DNA from: Aestuariibaculum suncheonense
GTDB taxonomy: Bacteria; Bacteroidota; Bacteroidia; Flavobacteriales; Flavobacteriaceae
Direction of reading: 5' to 3'
DNA length: 64,000 nucleotides
Assembly (NCBI RefSeq): GCF_014596935.1
Contig: NZ_JACVXC010000005.1
Coordinates: forward strand, 80,621-144,620
Shown here piece by piece: positions 50,357 to 58,181 of the stretch (positions are counted from its first letter, which is position 1; each line of letters starts with the position of its first letter). The position numbers and the translations under genes were made by a program. The notes beneath the pieces are model-generated. The model was not told the origin of the DNA and searched no databases. It was given only the letters and a program-made list of their open reading frames with translations.

Positions 50357-50761
50357 CTATTTGAAAAGTTTGAAAAATCCTTTCTTTTTTTCTTCTACCT
50401 GAGGTTTGGTATTGGTAATCATTTGATAAATTTCTCCCCAGCCAGGAAATCCGCCAATATTTCTATCGTCTATAAATACATCGGCATGAATTTTTCGACT
50501 TGACGAATGGTTGAATACTTCCTCAGGATAACTTTTGTTAACAGCGTAAAACGAAATACCATGTTCTTTACAAAAATTAACAGCGTCGTCTAATTTACTG
50601 CCATGGCGGTACGTCCATAAAATAAGCCGATGTCCCTTGTTTTGAAGCATTTTTAAAGTTTCAAAAGCAAAAAGCATCGGCTTTCCTATATTTGGATAAG
50701 CATCTTCAACTATGGTGCCGTCAAAATCGACAGCGATTATAAGTTGTTCGTTTAAATTCAT
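50357..50761 (-). CDS. BT0820-like HAD-superfamily protein
   Basis: 134 residues. HAD motif I is LIIAVDFDGTIVEDAYP (DxDGT, about 11-17). LILWTYRHGSKLDDAVNFCKEHG holds motif II (Thr). HADVFIDDRNIGGFPGWGE holds motif IV (DD, about 98). No cap domain is present, which fits small HAD phosphatases such as Bacteroides BT0820. Substrate unknown. The C-terminus is basic (EEKKKGFFKLFK). It lies between gpmI and map with its own -7 box at 50788-50795. Confidence 0.82.
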   Translation of the reverse strand: MNLNEQLIIAVDFDGTIVEDAYPNIGKPMLFAFETLKMLQNKGHRLILWTYRHGSKLDDAVNFCKEHGISFYAVNKSYPEEVFNHSSSRKIHADVFIDDRNIGGFPGWGEIYQMITNTKPQVEEKKKGFFKLFK

Positions 50762-50787
50762 TAAGATTATAGACTTGTTGTTTAAAA

Positions 50788-50795
50788 CAAATGTA
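50788..50795 (-). promoter_or_regulatory. Candidate -7 element for HAD gene
   Basis: Minus-strand TACATTTG matches TAnnTTTG, 26 bases upstream of the ATG. Confidence 0.4.
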
Positions 50796-50813
50796 CAATT
50801 TTAATTAAAGAAT

Positions 50814-52331
50814 TTAAACTAAGGCATGCTGTGTCATTGCAGCTGGCTGCTTAACACCCATAAGTTTTAAAATGGTAGGAGCAACATCTCCTAAAATACC
50901 ATCTTTAATAGATTTTAATTCATCATCTATTAAAATTACAGGAACCGGGTTGGTGGTGTGCGCTGTATTTGGCGTACCGTCTGGGTTAATCATCGTTTCA
51001 CAGTTTCCGTGATCGGCAATTAAAATAGTGGTGTAACCGTTATCAAGCGCGGTTGTAACCACATCTTTAACACATTCGTCAACCGCTTCACAAGCTTTAA
51101 TGGCAGCTTCCATAACACCGGTATGTCCAACCATATCGCCATTAGCAAAGTTTAAACAAACGAAATCTACATCGCCTTTTTGTAATTCAGGAACTAAGGC
51201 ATCTCGTAATTCGTAAGCACTCATTTCCGGCTGTAAATCGTAAGTCGCTACTTTAGGGGAATTTCTTAAAATACGTGTTTCACCTTCAAATTCTTTTTCC
51301 TGACCACCAGAGAAGAAGAAGGTAACGTGCGGATATTTTTCAGTCTCAGCAATACGAATTTGCTTTTTACCATTCTTAGCTAAAACTTCACCTAAAGTTT
51401 CCGATAAATTGTCTTTGTTGAAGATGACGTTAACGTTTTTATAGGTGTCGTCATAATTAGTAAGCGTTACATAATGCAAGTTTAATTTGTGCATGTTTTG
51501 CTCGTGGAAATCGGTTTGCGATAAAGCTTCGGTTAACTCACGACCACGGTCGGTTCTAAAGTTAAAGAAGATTACCACATCACCATCTTTTATTTTTGTA
51601 ACAGGCTCACCATCTGCACCAGTCATAATAATAGGCTTGATGAACTCATCGGTAATATCGTCGTTGTAATTTTTCTGAACCGTGTCGGTAACGTTAGTCG
51701 ATTTCTCTCCAATGCTGTTAACCATGGCATCGTAAGCTAACTTAACACGCTCCCAACGCTTGTCTCTATCCATTGCATAATATCTGCCAGTAACTGTTGC
51801 TAACTTGGCATGCGATTTTTCAAGGTGAGATTCCAATTCGGTTAAAAAGCCAAATCCAGATTTAGGGTCTACATCACGACCATCGGTAAAGGCGTGGATG
51901 TAGGTGTGTTCTAAACCGTATTCGTCGGCAGCATCAATTAATCCGAATAAATGTTTAATATGCGAGTGTACACCACCATCACTTAACAGACCTAAAAAGT
52001 GAACGTCTTTATTGTTTGTTTTAGCATATTCGAAAGCATCAACCAACACTTTTTCGGTATTTAAGGTTTTGTTTTCAACAGCTAAATTAACTTTTACTAA
52101 ATCTTGATATACAATGCGGCCTGCACCTAAATTCATGTGTCCAACCTCACTGTTTCCCATTTGGCCTTCAGGTAAACCTACATGTAAACCATCGGTACGT
52201 AAGGTGGCGTAAGGGTATTTTGTGTAAAGAGAATCTATGAAAGGAGTATTAGCATTGTCGATTGCAGAAACTTTAGGATCTGGAGAATTTCCCCAGCCAT
52301 CAAGTATCATTAAGATAACTTTTTTGTTCAT
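50814..52331 (-). CDS. gpmI: 2,3-bisphosphoglycerate-independent phosphoglycerate mutase
   Basis: Converts 3-phosphoglycerate to 2-phosphoglycerate in glycolysis; Mn-dependent, alkaline-phosphatase superfamily. The start is put at ATG 52331 (MNKKVILMILDGWGNS). The longer ORF start at 52358 falls inside the -7 box at 52356-52363. Catalytic Ser is in GQMGNSEVGHMNLGAGR (about 63); HAFTDGRDVDP, FFNFRTDRGRELTEAL, NFANGDMVGHTG and LIADHGNCE give the metal ligands. The protein is 505 residues long, normal. Downstream is the HAD gene on the same strand. Confidence 0.96.
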   Translation of the reverse strand: MNKKVILMILDGWGNSPDPKVSAIDNANTPFIDSLYTKYPYATLRTDGLHVGLPEGQMGNSEVGHMNLGAGRIVYQDLVKVNLAVENKTLNTEKVLVDAFEYAKTNNKDVHFLGLLSDGGVHSHIKHLFGLIDAADEYGLEHTYIHAFTDGRDVDPKSGFGFLTELESHLEKSHAKLATVTGRYYAMDRDKRWERVKLAYDAMVNSIGEKSTNVTDTVQKNYNDDITDEFIKPIIMTGADGEPVTKIKDGDVVIFFNFRTDRGRELTEALSQTDFHEQNMHKLNLHYVTLTNYDDTYKNVNVIFNKDNLSETLGEVLAKNGKKQIRIAETEKYPHVTFFFSGGQEKEFEGETRILRNSPKVATYDLQPEMSAYELRDALVPELQKGDVDFVCLNFANGDMVGHTGVMEAAIKACEAVDECVKDVVTTALDNGYTTILIADHGNCETMINPDGTPNTAHTTNPVPVILIDDELKSIKDGILGDVAPTILKLMGVKQPAAMTQHALV

Positions 52332-52355
52332 TATATGTGTCATTTTTTCAGCTAT

Positions 52356-52363
52356 CAAATATA
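52356..52363 (-). promoter_or_regulatory. -7 element of gpmI
   Basis: Minus-strand TATATTTG matches TAnnTTTG, 24 bases upstream of the ATG at 52331. It overlaps the farthest upstream ATG, ruling that start out. A TTG (52391-52389) lies 25 bases upstream, slightly long for a -33 spacing. Confidence 0.5.
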
Positions 52364-52581
52364 CTGAAGTTTGTTAAAAAATGGATGGCAAAACCTTGTA
52401 AAAACATCTTGTTTTAGTGCTTTTTGAAGGATATTTAAAAAAAAGGACTTCCGTTAAAGAAATGTGAATGATATGTTAAAAAAGGAGAAAAGATTCATTT
52501 TGATGTAACATATGTTAATTCGTGTCGTCTATTTAATACATCAAAAAACGAAATCATTAATCAAATCAAAATTCTTTCATC

Positions 52582-52971
52582 ATGAAAAAAACAATCATTC
52601 TTTCCGCTATTGCATTATGTTTATCAGTAGTAAGTGTAAATGCAAAAACTAATGAGTCTCATGTTTCTCCAAACAAAGTAAAAATTTATTTTAAAGTCAA
52701 TTCATTCTGTGTGTCGATTGCTAAAGGCGATATCGTTACCGTGAAAAAATTAATTGCCAGAGGTGAAGATGTGAATCAAAAGTCTAACGGCATGACACCG
52801 GCGATGTATGCAGCAAAATATAACCGTGTGGAAATTTTACAACTGTTAATTGCTGAAGGCGCTGACTTAAAAGTAAAATGCGGTAAAGGCTATACAGCAA
52901 AAAAATATGCCGAATTGCATGGCGCGAAAGATGCTCAGCAAGTTATAGAAATGGCATTGTCGAAAAAATAA
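52582..52971 (+). CDS. Exported ankyrin-repeat protein
   Basis: 129 residues. Signal peptide (cleavage after VNAK, about 22). Two to three ankyrin repeats: NSFCVSIAKGDIVTVKKLIARGEDVNQ, then NGMTPAMYAAKYNRVEILQLLIAEGADLK and GKGYTAKKYAELHGAKDAQQVI. These probably form a small periplasmic binding module. The GxTPAMxAAxxN motif is well kept. Its partner is unknown and no operon neighbour shares its strand. A terminator with a GAAA loop follows, so it is likely monocistronic. The 5' region has no exact -7 box. Confidence 0.85.
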   Translation: MKKTIILSAIALCLSVVSVNAKTNESHVSPNKVKIYFKVNSFCVSIAKGDIVTVKKLIARGEDVNQKSNGMTPAMYAAKYNRVEILQLLIAEGADLKVKCGKGYTAKKYAELHGAKDAQQVIEMALSKK

Positions 52972-53011
52972 TTATAACACTTAATTAGTTGAGTTAGTCA
53001 CTTAAAAAATG

Positions 53012-53034
53012 CCCTGTGAAAACAGGGTTTTTTT
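53012..53034 (+). terminator. Terminator of ankyrin gene
   Basis: CCCTGT and ACAGGG around a GAAA tetraloop, then seven T residues. Its T-run overlaps the last bases of the convergent M48 gene. Confidence 0.85.
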
Positions 53035-53806
53035 ATGCTTCATCATTTCTGTATTTTTCAATGGCTTCACGTATTTTTTCAATGCGATTATCGGGGTCGG
53101 GATGCGTGCTTTGAAATTCAGGAATGCGGTTTGGTCCGGCAGCTGCTTTTAAAATTGTCATTACGCCAATCATTTCTTCAGGATTATAGCCAGAATCCAT
53201 CATAAATTTAACACCCAATTCGTCACTTTCCAATTCATCACTACGACCGTTGGTAAGTAGAGTGTTTTGACCTATGCCTCCAATGACATCGCCAATATCG
53301 GCACCTACCGATCCGGCTGTGGCCAGACCTTGCCAATATTCGGTTTCAGCAATACGTTCTGCGCTATGTCGGCCAAGCACATGACCAATTTCATGACCTA
53401 GAACACCGGCGAGCTGATCTTCATTTTCCAATTTAGAAAACAGAGCGTAAGTAATAAATATTTGTCCACCAGGTAAAGCAAAGGCGTTAATGGTGTTCTG
53501 GTCGTTAAGCAAATGAAATTCGTATTGATAGGGCGTTTCATTGGCAATGCTGTTTTTTACCAGTTTATTTCCCACATTATCTACCAAAGCCTGATATTGG
53601 TTGTTGGGGTGTAAACCTCCATATTGTTGCGCCATTTGCGGAGCACTTTGTAAACCTATGGCAATTTCTTTGTCGGCAGACATGGATATGGTTTGTTTTC
53701 TGCCGGTAAACGGATTCACCTCTTGTTGACTGCAGCGTTTTACAACAAAAAACAGGGCAATAGCCACACCTATAAGTAATCGGAATTTAAAATTTCTACT
53801 TCTCAT
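53033..53806 (-). CDS. M48 family zinc metallopeptidase
   Basis: 257 residues. One N-terminal membrane span (LLIGVAIALFFVV, about 10-22) and no clear lipobox. The periplasmic domain has the zinc motif HEIGH at residues 138-142 in AGVLGHEIGHVLGRHSAE, and the third ligand in SDELESDELGVKFMMDSGYNP. FALPGGQIFITYALF precedes it, and STHPDPDNRIEKI follows. It resembles the Loi/BepA group of M48 proteases that clear faulty envelope proteins. Gene context gives no further hint. Confidence 0.9.
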   Translation of the reverse strand: MRSRNFKFRLLIGVAIALFFVVKRCSQQEVNPFTGRKQTISMSADKEIAIGLQSAPQMAQQYGGLHPNNQYQALVDNVGNKLVKNSIANETPYQYEFHLLNDQNTINAFALPGGQIFITYALFSKLENEDQLAGVLGHEIGHVLGRHSAERIAETEYWQGLATAGSVGADIGDVIGGIGQNTLLTNGRSDELESDELGVKFMMDSGYNPEEMIGVMTILKAAAGPNRIPEFQSTHPDPDNRIEKIREAIEKYRNDEA

Positions 53807-53854
53807 GGTTTTAGGAAAATTGAAACTAATTAAAGTTACAAAAAAGTTGAAACA

Positions 53855-54310
53855 TTACTCTAATGATTTATACATCACATAATGTAAGCCAATATCACCA
53901 ATATTGAAGGGCTCTCCAATAATATTGAAGTTGTTTTTTTTGTAAAAGGGTATAGCAATTTCACGGGCGTTACACCAAACGATATTGGTCTTTTTCGCTT
54001 TTAAAAGAATATCACCATGTTGTACTAGCAGGTTGCCTAATCCTTTGCCTTGATATTCGGTTAGCACAGCCATGCCCCGTAACTGGTATTGCGAGGTTTC
54101 AGTTAATAAATTGGTTGAACTTTTAAAATACGATACCACACCAACAATTTGCTGGTTTATATAAATACCTAAATGAAATGTGGTGTTCAGGTTGTCTCCT
54201 TCAAAATTACAGGTTTCAATAGGTTTTCCGGGGCGCAAAACCGGATGTCTAACCGGAATGGTTTCTTGAGCTGAAATGATTTTTATTTCGTAATTAAAAA
54301 TATCAGACAT
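53855..54310 (-). CDS. GNAT family N-acetyltransferase
   Basis: 151 residues. The start at 54310 (MSDIFNYEIKIISAQETIPV) is preferred because the upstream ATG at 54346 lies within the -7 box at 54344-54351. GNAT motif A is LRGMAVLTEYQGKGLGNLLVQHG (Q/RxxGxG loop, CoA pyrophosphate binding). VWCNAREIAIPFYKKNNFNIIGE is motif B, with the usual FYxKxGF-like end. Substrate unknown. Its start is 321 bases from the tRNA gene, divergently oriented. Confidence 0.87.
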   Translation of the reverse strand: MSDIFNYEIKIISAQETIPVRHPVLRPGKPIETCNFEGDNLNTTFHLGIYINQQIVGVVSYFKSSTNLLTETSQYQLRGMAVLTEYQGKGLGNLLVQHGDILLKAKKTNIVWCNAREIAIPFYKKNNFNIIGEPFNIGDIGLHYVMYKSLE

Positions 54311-54343
54311 GTTTGTAAAATAATGTGATGAATTAAACTTAAT

Positions 54344-54351
54344 CAAAAATA
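54344..54351 (-). promoter_or_regulatory. Candidate -7 element for GNAT gene
   Basis: Minus-strand TATTTTTG matches TAnnTTTG, 33 bases before the chosen ATG. Confidence 0.35.
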
Positions 54352-54591
54352 TGAATTCGTCTATTAGTTAAAACGGAATTCTTTTAAATAGATTAATTAT
54401 TCTAACCGTTTACAGGAATCGAGGATTTACAAGGAATTTTCGAATGAGTTTTCAATAGGGAAATCGGAATAAGCCAAATATAATTGATATTTGAAGCAGA
54501 AGATGAAATTTTTTTATCCAGCAAATTTATTCATAATCAACAGCTTATTTTTTTATTCGAAAAATTTTTAAAAAAGTTGTGTTTTTTTCTT

Positions 54592-54621
54592 GTAGAATAC
54601 TCGAAGGTTTTTATATATTTG
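54592..54621 (+). promoter_or_regulatory. tRNA-Gly promoter
   Basis: TATATTTG (54614-54621) matches the -7 consensus, and a TTG ends at 54592, 21 bases upstream, as the -33 element. Transcription should start a few bases before the mature tRNA at 54632. The rest of 54311-54631 shows nothing else. Confidence 0.65.
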
Positions 54622-54631
54622 CAACCGCAAT

Positions 54632-54704
54632 GCGGGAGTAGCTCAGTTGGTAGAGCGTCAGCCTTCCAAGCTGAATGTCGCCGGTTCGAACCCGGTCTCC
54701 CGCT
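54632..54704 (+). tRNA. tRNA-Gly (anticodon TCC)
   Basis: Full cloverleaf: acceptor GCGGGAG pairs with CTCCCGC, D-arm GCTC/GAGC, anticodon stem TCAGC/GCTGA with loop CTTCCAA, so the anticodon is TCC reading GGA/GGG. T-arm is GCCGG/CCGGT with loop TTCGAAC. Discriminator T at 54704; CCA is not encoded. A terminator follows directly. Confidence 0.98.
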
Positions 54705-54706
54705 CA

Positions 54707-54740
54707 AAAAAAAGTCTCATCGATGTGATGAGACTTTTTT
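54707..54740 (+). terminator. tRNA-Gly terminator
   Basis: AAGTCTCATC and GATGAGACTT arms around a five-base loop, flanked by A and T runs, two bases after the tRNA. Confidence 0.88.
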
Positions 54741-54812
54741 ATTTAAAATTTTATAAGGGAAGTTTGGTTTTTTAAGTGTTAATCGAAATTAAAAAGATAA
54801 AGCCCCTTAAAT

Positions 54813-54840
54813 AGAAAAGCATCCAACTGGATGCTTTTCT
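54813..54840 (-). terminator. pepE terminator
   Basis: A 12-base perfect stem AGAAAAGCATCC with its complement around a four-base loop. It overlaps the pepE stop on the minus strand. Confidence 0.8.
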
Positions 54841-55547
54841 TATTTTAATGAGTTTAATTCGGTTTCAGGGTCCACTTCGTAAGGTGTTTTGCCTTTTTCA
54901 AATATTCGGGCGGTTAAACTTCCTTTTAAAACAATAGAATCGCCATTGACATGTAACCAGCTGCCTTCGCGTAGACCAACAACAGGTTGTGGATTAAAAC
55001 CATGAAATTCTTTAATTCGCGTTTCTCTGGTTTCTCCCATGTGTTTGCTGTTATTGTCCGGATCTAAATAATGTGGATTTAGATTGAACGGTACCAAAGC
55101 TAATGCGTTAAAGCTTGGCGGATATACTATAGGCATATCGTTTGTGGTTCTGATGGTTAAACCACAAATATTGCTTCCGGCACTGGTGCCTAAGTATGGC
55201 GTTCCGTTTTTCACTGCTTTCTGTACGGCTTCAATTAGGTTATTTCTGTATAATTGGTCTGTTAACACAAAAGTGTTACCGCCACCAGTAAAAATTGCCT
55301 GAGCATTAGCAACGGCTTCAACAGGATTTTCAAATTCGTGAATGCCATTTACGGTTTTATTAATTATAGCAAATGCTGTTTTAACAGTGTTAGTGTATTC
55401 ATCATGCGAAATACCACCGGGTCTGGCATAGGGAATGAATAGAATGGAATCGGCGTTTTTGAAAAATGTCTTTAATTCGTCTAAAATATATTCTAAATAT
55501 CCGCTGCCATGTACGGTTGAGGTACTGGCTATAATTATATTCTTCAT
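54840..55547 (-). CDS. pepE: Dipeptidase E (peptidase S51)
   Basis: Serine peptidase releasing N-terminal Asp from Asp-X dipeptides; cytoplasmic. 235 residues. The nucleophile elbow is LGTSAGSNICG (GxSAG, about 122-127), and the Asn/His region is PFNLNPHYLDPDN (His about 160). IFTGGGNTFVLTDQL is the family GGGN motif. LREGSWLHVNGDSIVLKG closes the domain. The opening IIIASTSTVHGSGYLEYIL is typical. No operon partner is visible: the tRNA terminator and a divergent carboxypeptidase-like gene flank it. Confidence 0.93.
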   Translation of the reverse strand: MKNIIIASTSTVHGSGYLEYILDELKTFFKNADSILFIPYARPGGISHDEYTNTVKTAFAIINKTVNGIHEFENPVEAVANAQAIFTGGGNTFVLTDQLYRNNLIEAVQKAVKNGTPYLGTSAGSNICGLTIRTTNDMPIVYPPSFNALALVPFNLNPHYLDPDNNSKHMGETRETRIKEFHGFNPQPVVGLREGSWLHVNGDSIVLKGSLTARIFEKGKTPYEVDPETELNSLK

Positions 55548-55804
55548 CGATTGATAAGTGTTTTATAAGTGTTGTGAAATTTGCCTAAAAACAATTTAGT
55601 TTAGATCATATACATCTTAAGGCGTATTTCATTCTGATTATATTCAAGGCAAAACTACATAAAATATTCTGTTGGTTTTCGTAGTAGAATTCAAGCTAAT
55701 GTCTTATTTTTAAGAATGAAATGTTATTTGGGGGCTGTTCGATGGATTCCAGAACAATTCTTTTAATGTTTCATTCATTTTTAAAGAACCATAATTTTCA
55801 ACCC

Positions 55805-56602
55805 ATGAAAAAATTTTTGTTTTTCCTTTTTATTGCTATAAGTTTTACTACTTCAGCTCAAGATTTTAAGCGCATTGAGGTGGAAGGGAAGATTATTGTA
55901 GAAAGTAATGATGTTTATGGTATTACCATTTTTAATGCATCGTCAAATAAAGTGGCTATTACCAATGAAAAAGGGGAGTTTAAACTGGATGTGCGTTTGC
56001 ATGATCGCATAGAAGTAAGTGCCTTGCAGTTTGAAAATTTAAAGTTCGAAGTGAATGAAGCCATTATGGCATCTAGGCAAATGAAAATCTTTTTAATTGA
56101 AGAAATTAACAAGTTGGATGAAATTGTACTCTTGCCAAATAGTCTGTCGGGTGATTTGCAAACCGATATAGAAATGACACAAAATTTCACACCAAAGTTG
56201 GATGCATTATATTTTGGCATAAAGCATCAGGATGATTTCGATTTTCAGAGAGATAATAAAACACAGGTTGATAATATTGCTACACCTACACAGCATATTA
56301 CTATGATTAATGGACTTAATATTGTTAATGTAGTCGATCAGTTATTATTGCCTTTATTCCGTTCGAAAACGCCAGAAAAAGCAGAGAAAGGTATTCCCGA
56401 AGTGCCTTTAAAAGCTGTTAAATACTATTTTAGTTCGACTTTCTTAACCGATAATTTTGGTATTCCAGAGCATCGCGTTGAAGAGTTTATTCATTATGTA
56501 CAAGCCAGTGATTTCGATTATTCGTTGCTGAGTTATGGTAAGGAAATGGAATTTTTAGAGCATCTTCATGATAAAAGTGTGGAATTTCTAAACGCGAAAT
56601 AG
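55805..56602 (+). CDS. Exported carboxypeptidase-like regulatory domain protein, copy 1
   Basis: 265 residues from ATG 55805; the longer ORF from 55721 would place an extra ~28 residues before the signal peptide (FLFFLFIAISFTTSAQ). The mature N-terminus (about 20-110) is a CarboxypepD_reg-like domain: IEVEGKIIVESNDVYGITIF, then AITNEKGEFKLDVRLHDRIEVSAL. It ends in INKLDEIVLLPNSL, a motif like the TonB-box LDEVVV of SusC-type receptors. The remaining ~150 residues are not recognised. A second, similar gene follows after 88 bases, so the two are tandem paralogues with different C-termini. Confidence 0.78.
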   Translation: MKKFLFFLFIAISFTTSAQDFKRIEVEGKIIVESNDVYGITIFNASSNKVAITNEKGEFKLDVRLHDRIEVSALQFENLKFEVNEAIMASRQMKIFLIEEINKLDEIVLLPNSLSGDLQTDIEMTQNFTPKLDALYFGIKHQDDFDFQRDNKTQVDNIATPTQHITMINGLNIVNVVDQLLLPLFRSKTPEKAEKGIPEVPLKAVKYYFSSTFLTDNFGIPEHRVEEFIHYVQASDFDYSLLSYGKEMEFLEHLHDKSVEFLNAK

Positions 56603-56690
56603 CCCTAATTTTCTTTTTAACAAAAGTTTAAATCCGTTTTTTAATTTATTTAAGAGATGATAGGCGTTATTTATGCTTTTAAACAAACCA

Positions 56691-57497
56691 ATGCCAATCA
56701 TTCAAAAGTTTATTGTTCTAAGTTTTATACTCTCATCTTTTTTGAGTTTTTCACAAGTTGTGGAAATCTCAGGTGTGGTGAATAGTTTGGTTGAGGTTGA
56801 AAATATTCATGTGCTTAATAAAGCAGAACAGGATTTTACCATAACCAATGCTAAGGGAGAGTTTAAAATAAAAGCTAAACTGAATGATACGATTCGGTTT
56901 TCATCATTGGTTCATCAATCAAAATATGTTATTGTCGATAAGAACATTATGTTGTTTAAGGCGATGCGGGTGATGTTGGAAGAACAGGTAAATGAATTAG
57001 ATGAAGTTGTTGTAGGTAAGGTGTTGACAGGAAATTTATTTTTAGATATTAACAGTGTTGATAGTAAAGCGCCGATTAATTTCTTCGATGTTGGTATTCC
57101 TGGCTATACCGGTAGAATTAAAACACAAAGCGAACGCCGATTGAGTCAAGCATCAGATTTAAATCCTACAGCAGGAGGCTCTCTTGGCGGTTTAGGAGGT
57201 TCTGTTTCGGGGGATGCTCTAATTAACGCCATTACCGGACGTACCAAAATGTTGAAAAAGCGTGTTGCACATGAAGAAAGTGAGGCTTTGATGCGAAATA
57301 TTAAAGCTCGTTTGGCAGCCGATTTTTTTAGGTCGAATCCGTTAGAAGAAGAATTTAGAATGGAGTTTTTATATTTCTGTGCCGACGATCCTAATTTTGT
57401 TAAACGCTGTAAGAACCAAACCGATTTTAATATCCTGTTATTTTTACGAAGCAAGTACCAGGATTATATGCGAAATAGAAGTGAAACCAAAAACTAA
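56691..57497 (+). CDS. Exported carboxypeptidase-like regulatory domain protein, copy 2
   Basis: 268 residues from ATG 56691; another ATG lies at 56673. Signal peptide ends at SFLSFSQ (about 23). The same domain as copy 1: ISGVVNSLVEVENIHVLN, then TITNAKGEFKIKAKLNDTIRFSSL, ending in VNELDEVVVGKVLTGNL. The later part has a Gly-rich stretch (AGGSLGGLGGSVSG) and a basic region (KKRVAHEESEALMRNIKAR). LDEVVV is exactly the SusC-type TonB-box region, yet no barrel follows. It lies upstream of a DUF6702-like gene. Confidence 0.78.
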   Translation: MPIIQKFIVLSFILSSFLSFSQVVEISGVVNSLVEVENIHVLNKAEQDFTITNAKGEFKIKAKLNDTIRFSSLVHQSKYVIVDKNIMLFKAMRVMLEEQVNELDEVVVGKVLTGNLFLDINSVDSKAPINFFDVGIPGYTGRIKTQSERRLSQASDLNPTAGGSLGGLGGSVSGDALINAITGRTKMLKKRVAHEESEALMRNIKARLAADFFRSNPLEEEFRMEFLYFCADDPNFVKRCKNQTDFNILLFLRSKYQDYMRNRSETKN

Positions 57498-57569
57498 TCT
57501 ATTTTGGTACAGGTTTTGAAATCAATTTAATATGTACTTTCGTAATTTATTAAAATATTAAATACATAA

Positions 57570-58073
57570 ATGAAATTTTTAAAATTATCACTTCTGGTCT
57601 TAGCTTTTTCACTTTCTGCATTTACGGCGGATCATAAGTATTATATAAGTGTAACTCAAATAGATTATGTAGAAGATAAGCAGTCTGTGCAAATTATTTC
57701 CAGAATTTTTATTGATGATTTTGAGAAGTTACTCAGAGAACGTTACGATGAAAATATAACACTTGCAGGACAAGAAGAATCAGCTTCGGTGGACGTTTAC
57801 ATGGACAAATACCTTAAAGAAAAGTTGATGATTAAAATCAACGGCAAGCCTGAAAATTTGAAATTTATAGGCAAAGCTTACGACGTAGATATTGTAAAAT
57901 GCTACTTAGAGATTGAAAAGGTAAAACACATAGAGTCTATAGAAATAAGCAATGAAGTGTTATTCGATGTCTTCAGTGAACAACAGAATATTGTTAAGAC
58001 GAATATTAATTCCAAACAAAAAAGCGTCATACTATTTCCACAAAAGTCTAATGTATTGTTAAAATTTAACTAA
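57570..58073 (+). CDS. DUF6702-like exported protein
   Basis: 167 residues with signal peptide (LVLAFSLSAFTA, cleavage about 20). HKYYISVTQIDYVEDKQSVQ and IISRIFIDDFEKLLRERYDE form the core. YLKEKLMIKINGKPENLKFIG, then YDVDIVKCYLEIEKVKHI continue. I associate this pattern with DUF6702, usually found beside an M1 peptidase gene. No catalytic residues are evident. It lies 72 bases after the second carboxypeptidase-like gene and 108 bases before the M1 gene. Confidence 0.7.
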   Translation: MKFLKLSLLVLAFSLSAFTADHKYYISVTQIDYVEDKQSVQIISRIFIDDFEKLLRERYDENITLAGQEESASVDVYMDKYLKEKLMIKINGKPENLKFIGKAYDVDIVKCYLEIEKVKHIESIEISNEVLFDVFSEQQNIVKTNINSKQKSVILFPQKSNVLLKFN

Positions 58074-58181
58074 ATAATTGTTGTTTATTTTATTATTCAT
58101 TGCAGTTTGGCGTTTTTTGTGATAATCATTTAATGATTTTTTAACGCAACTAAGATTCATTTAAAAATTAACATTAATCAC

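Noticed and set aside
54484-54756. 90-residue ORF across the tRNA-Gly gene
   Set aside because: It runs through the tRNA and its terminator; a tRNA gene explains the region.
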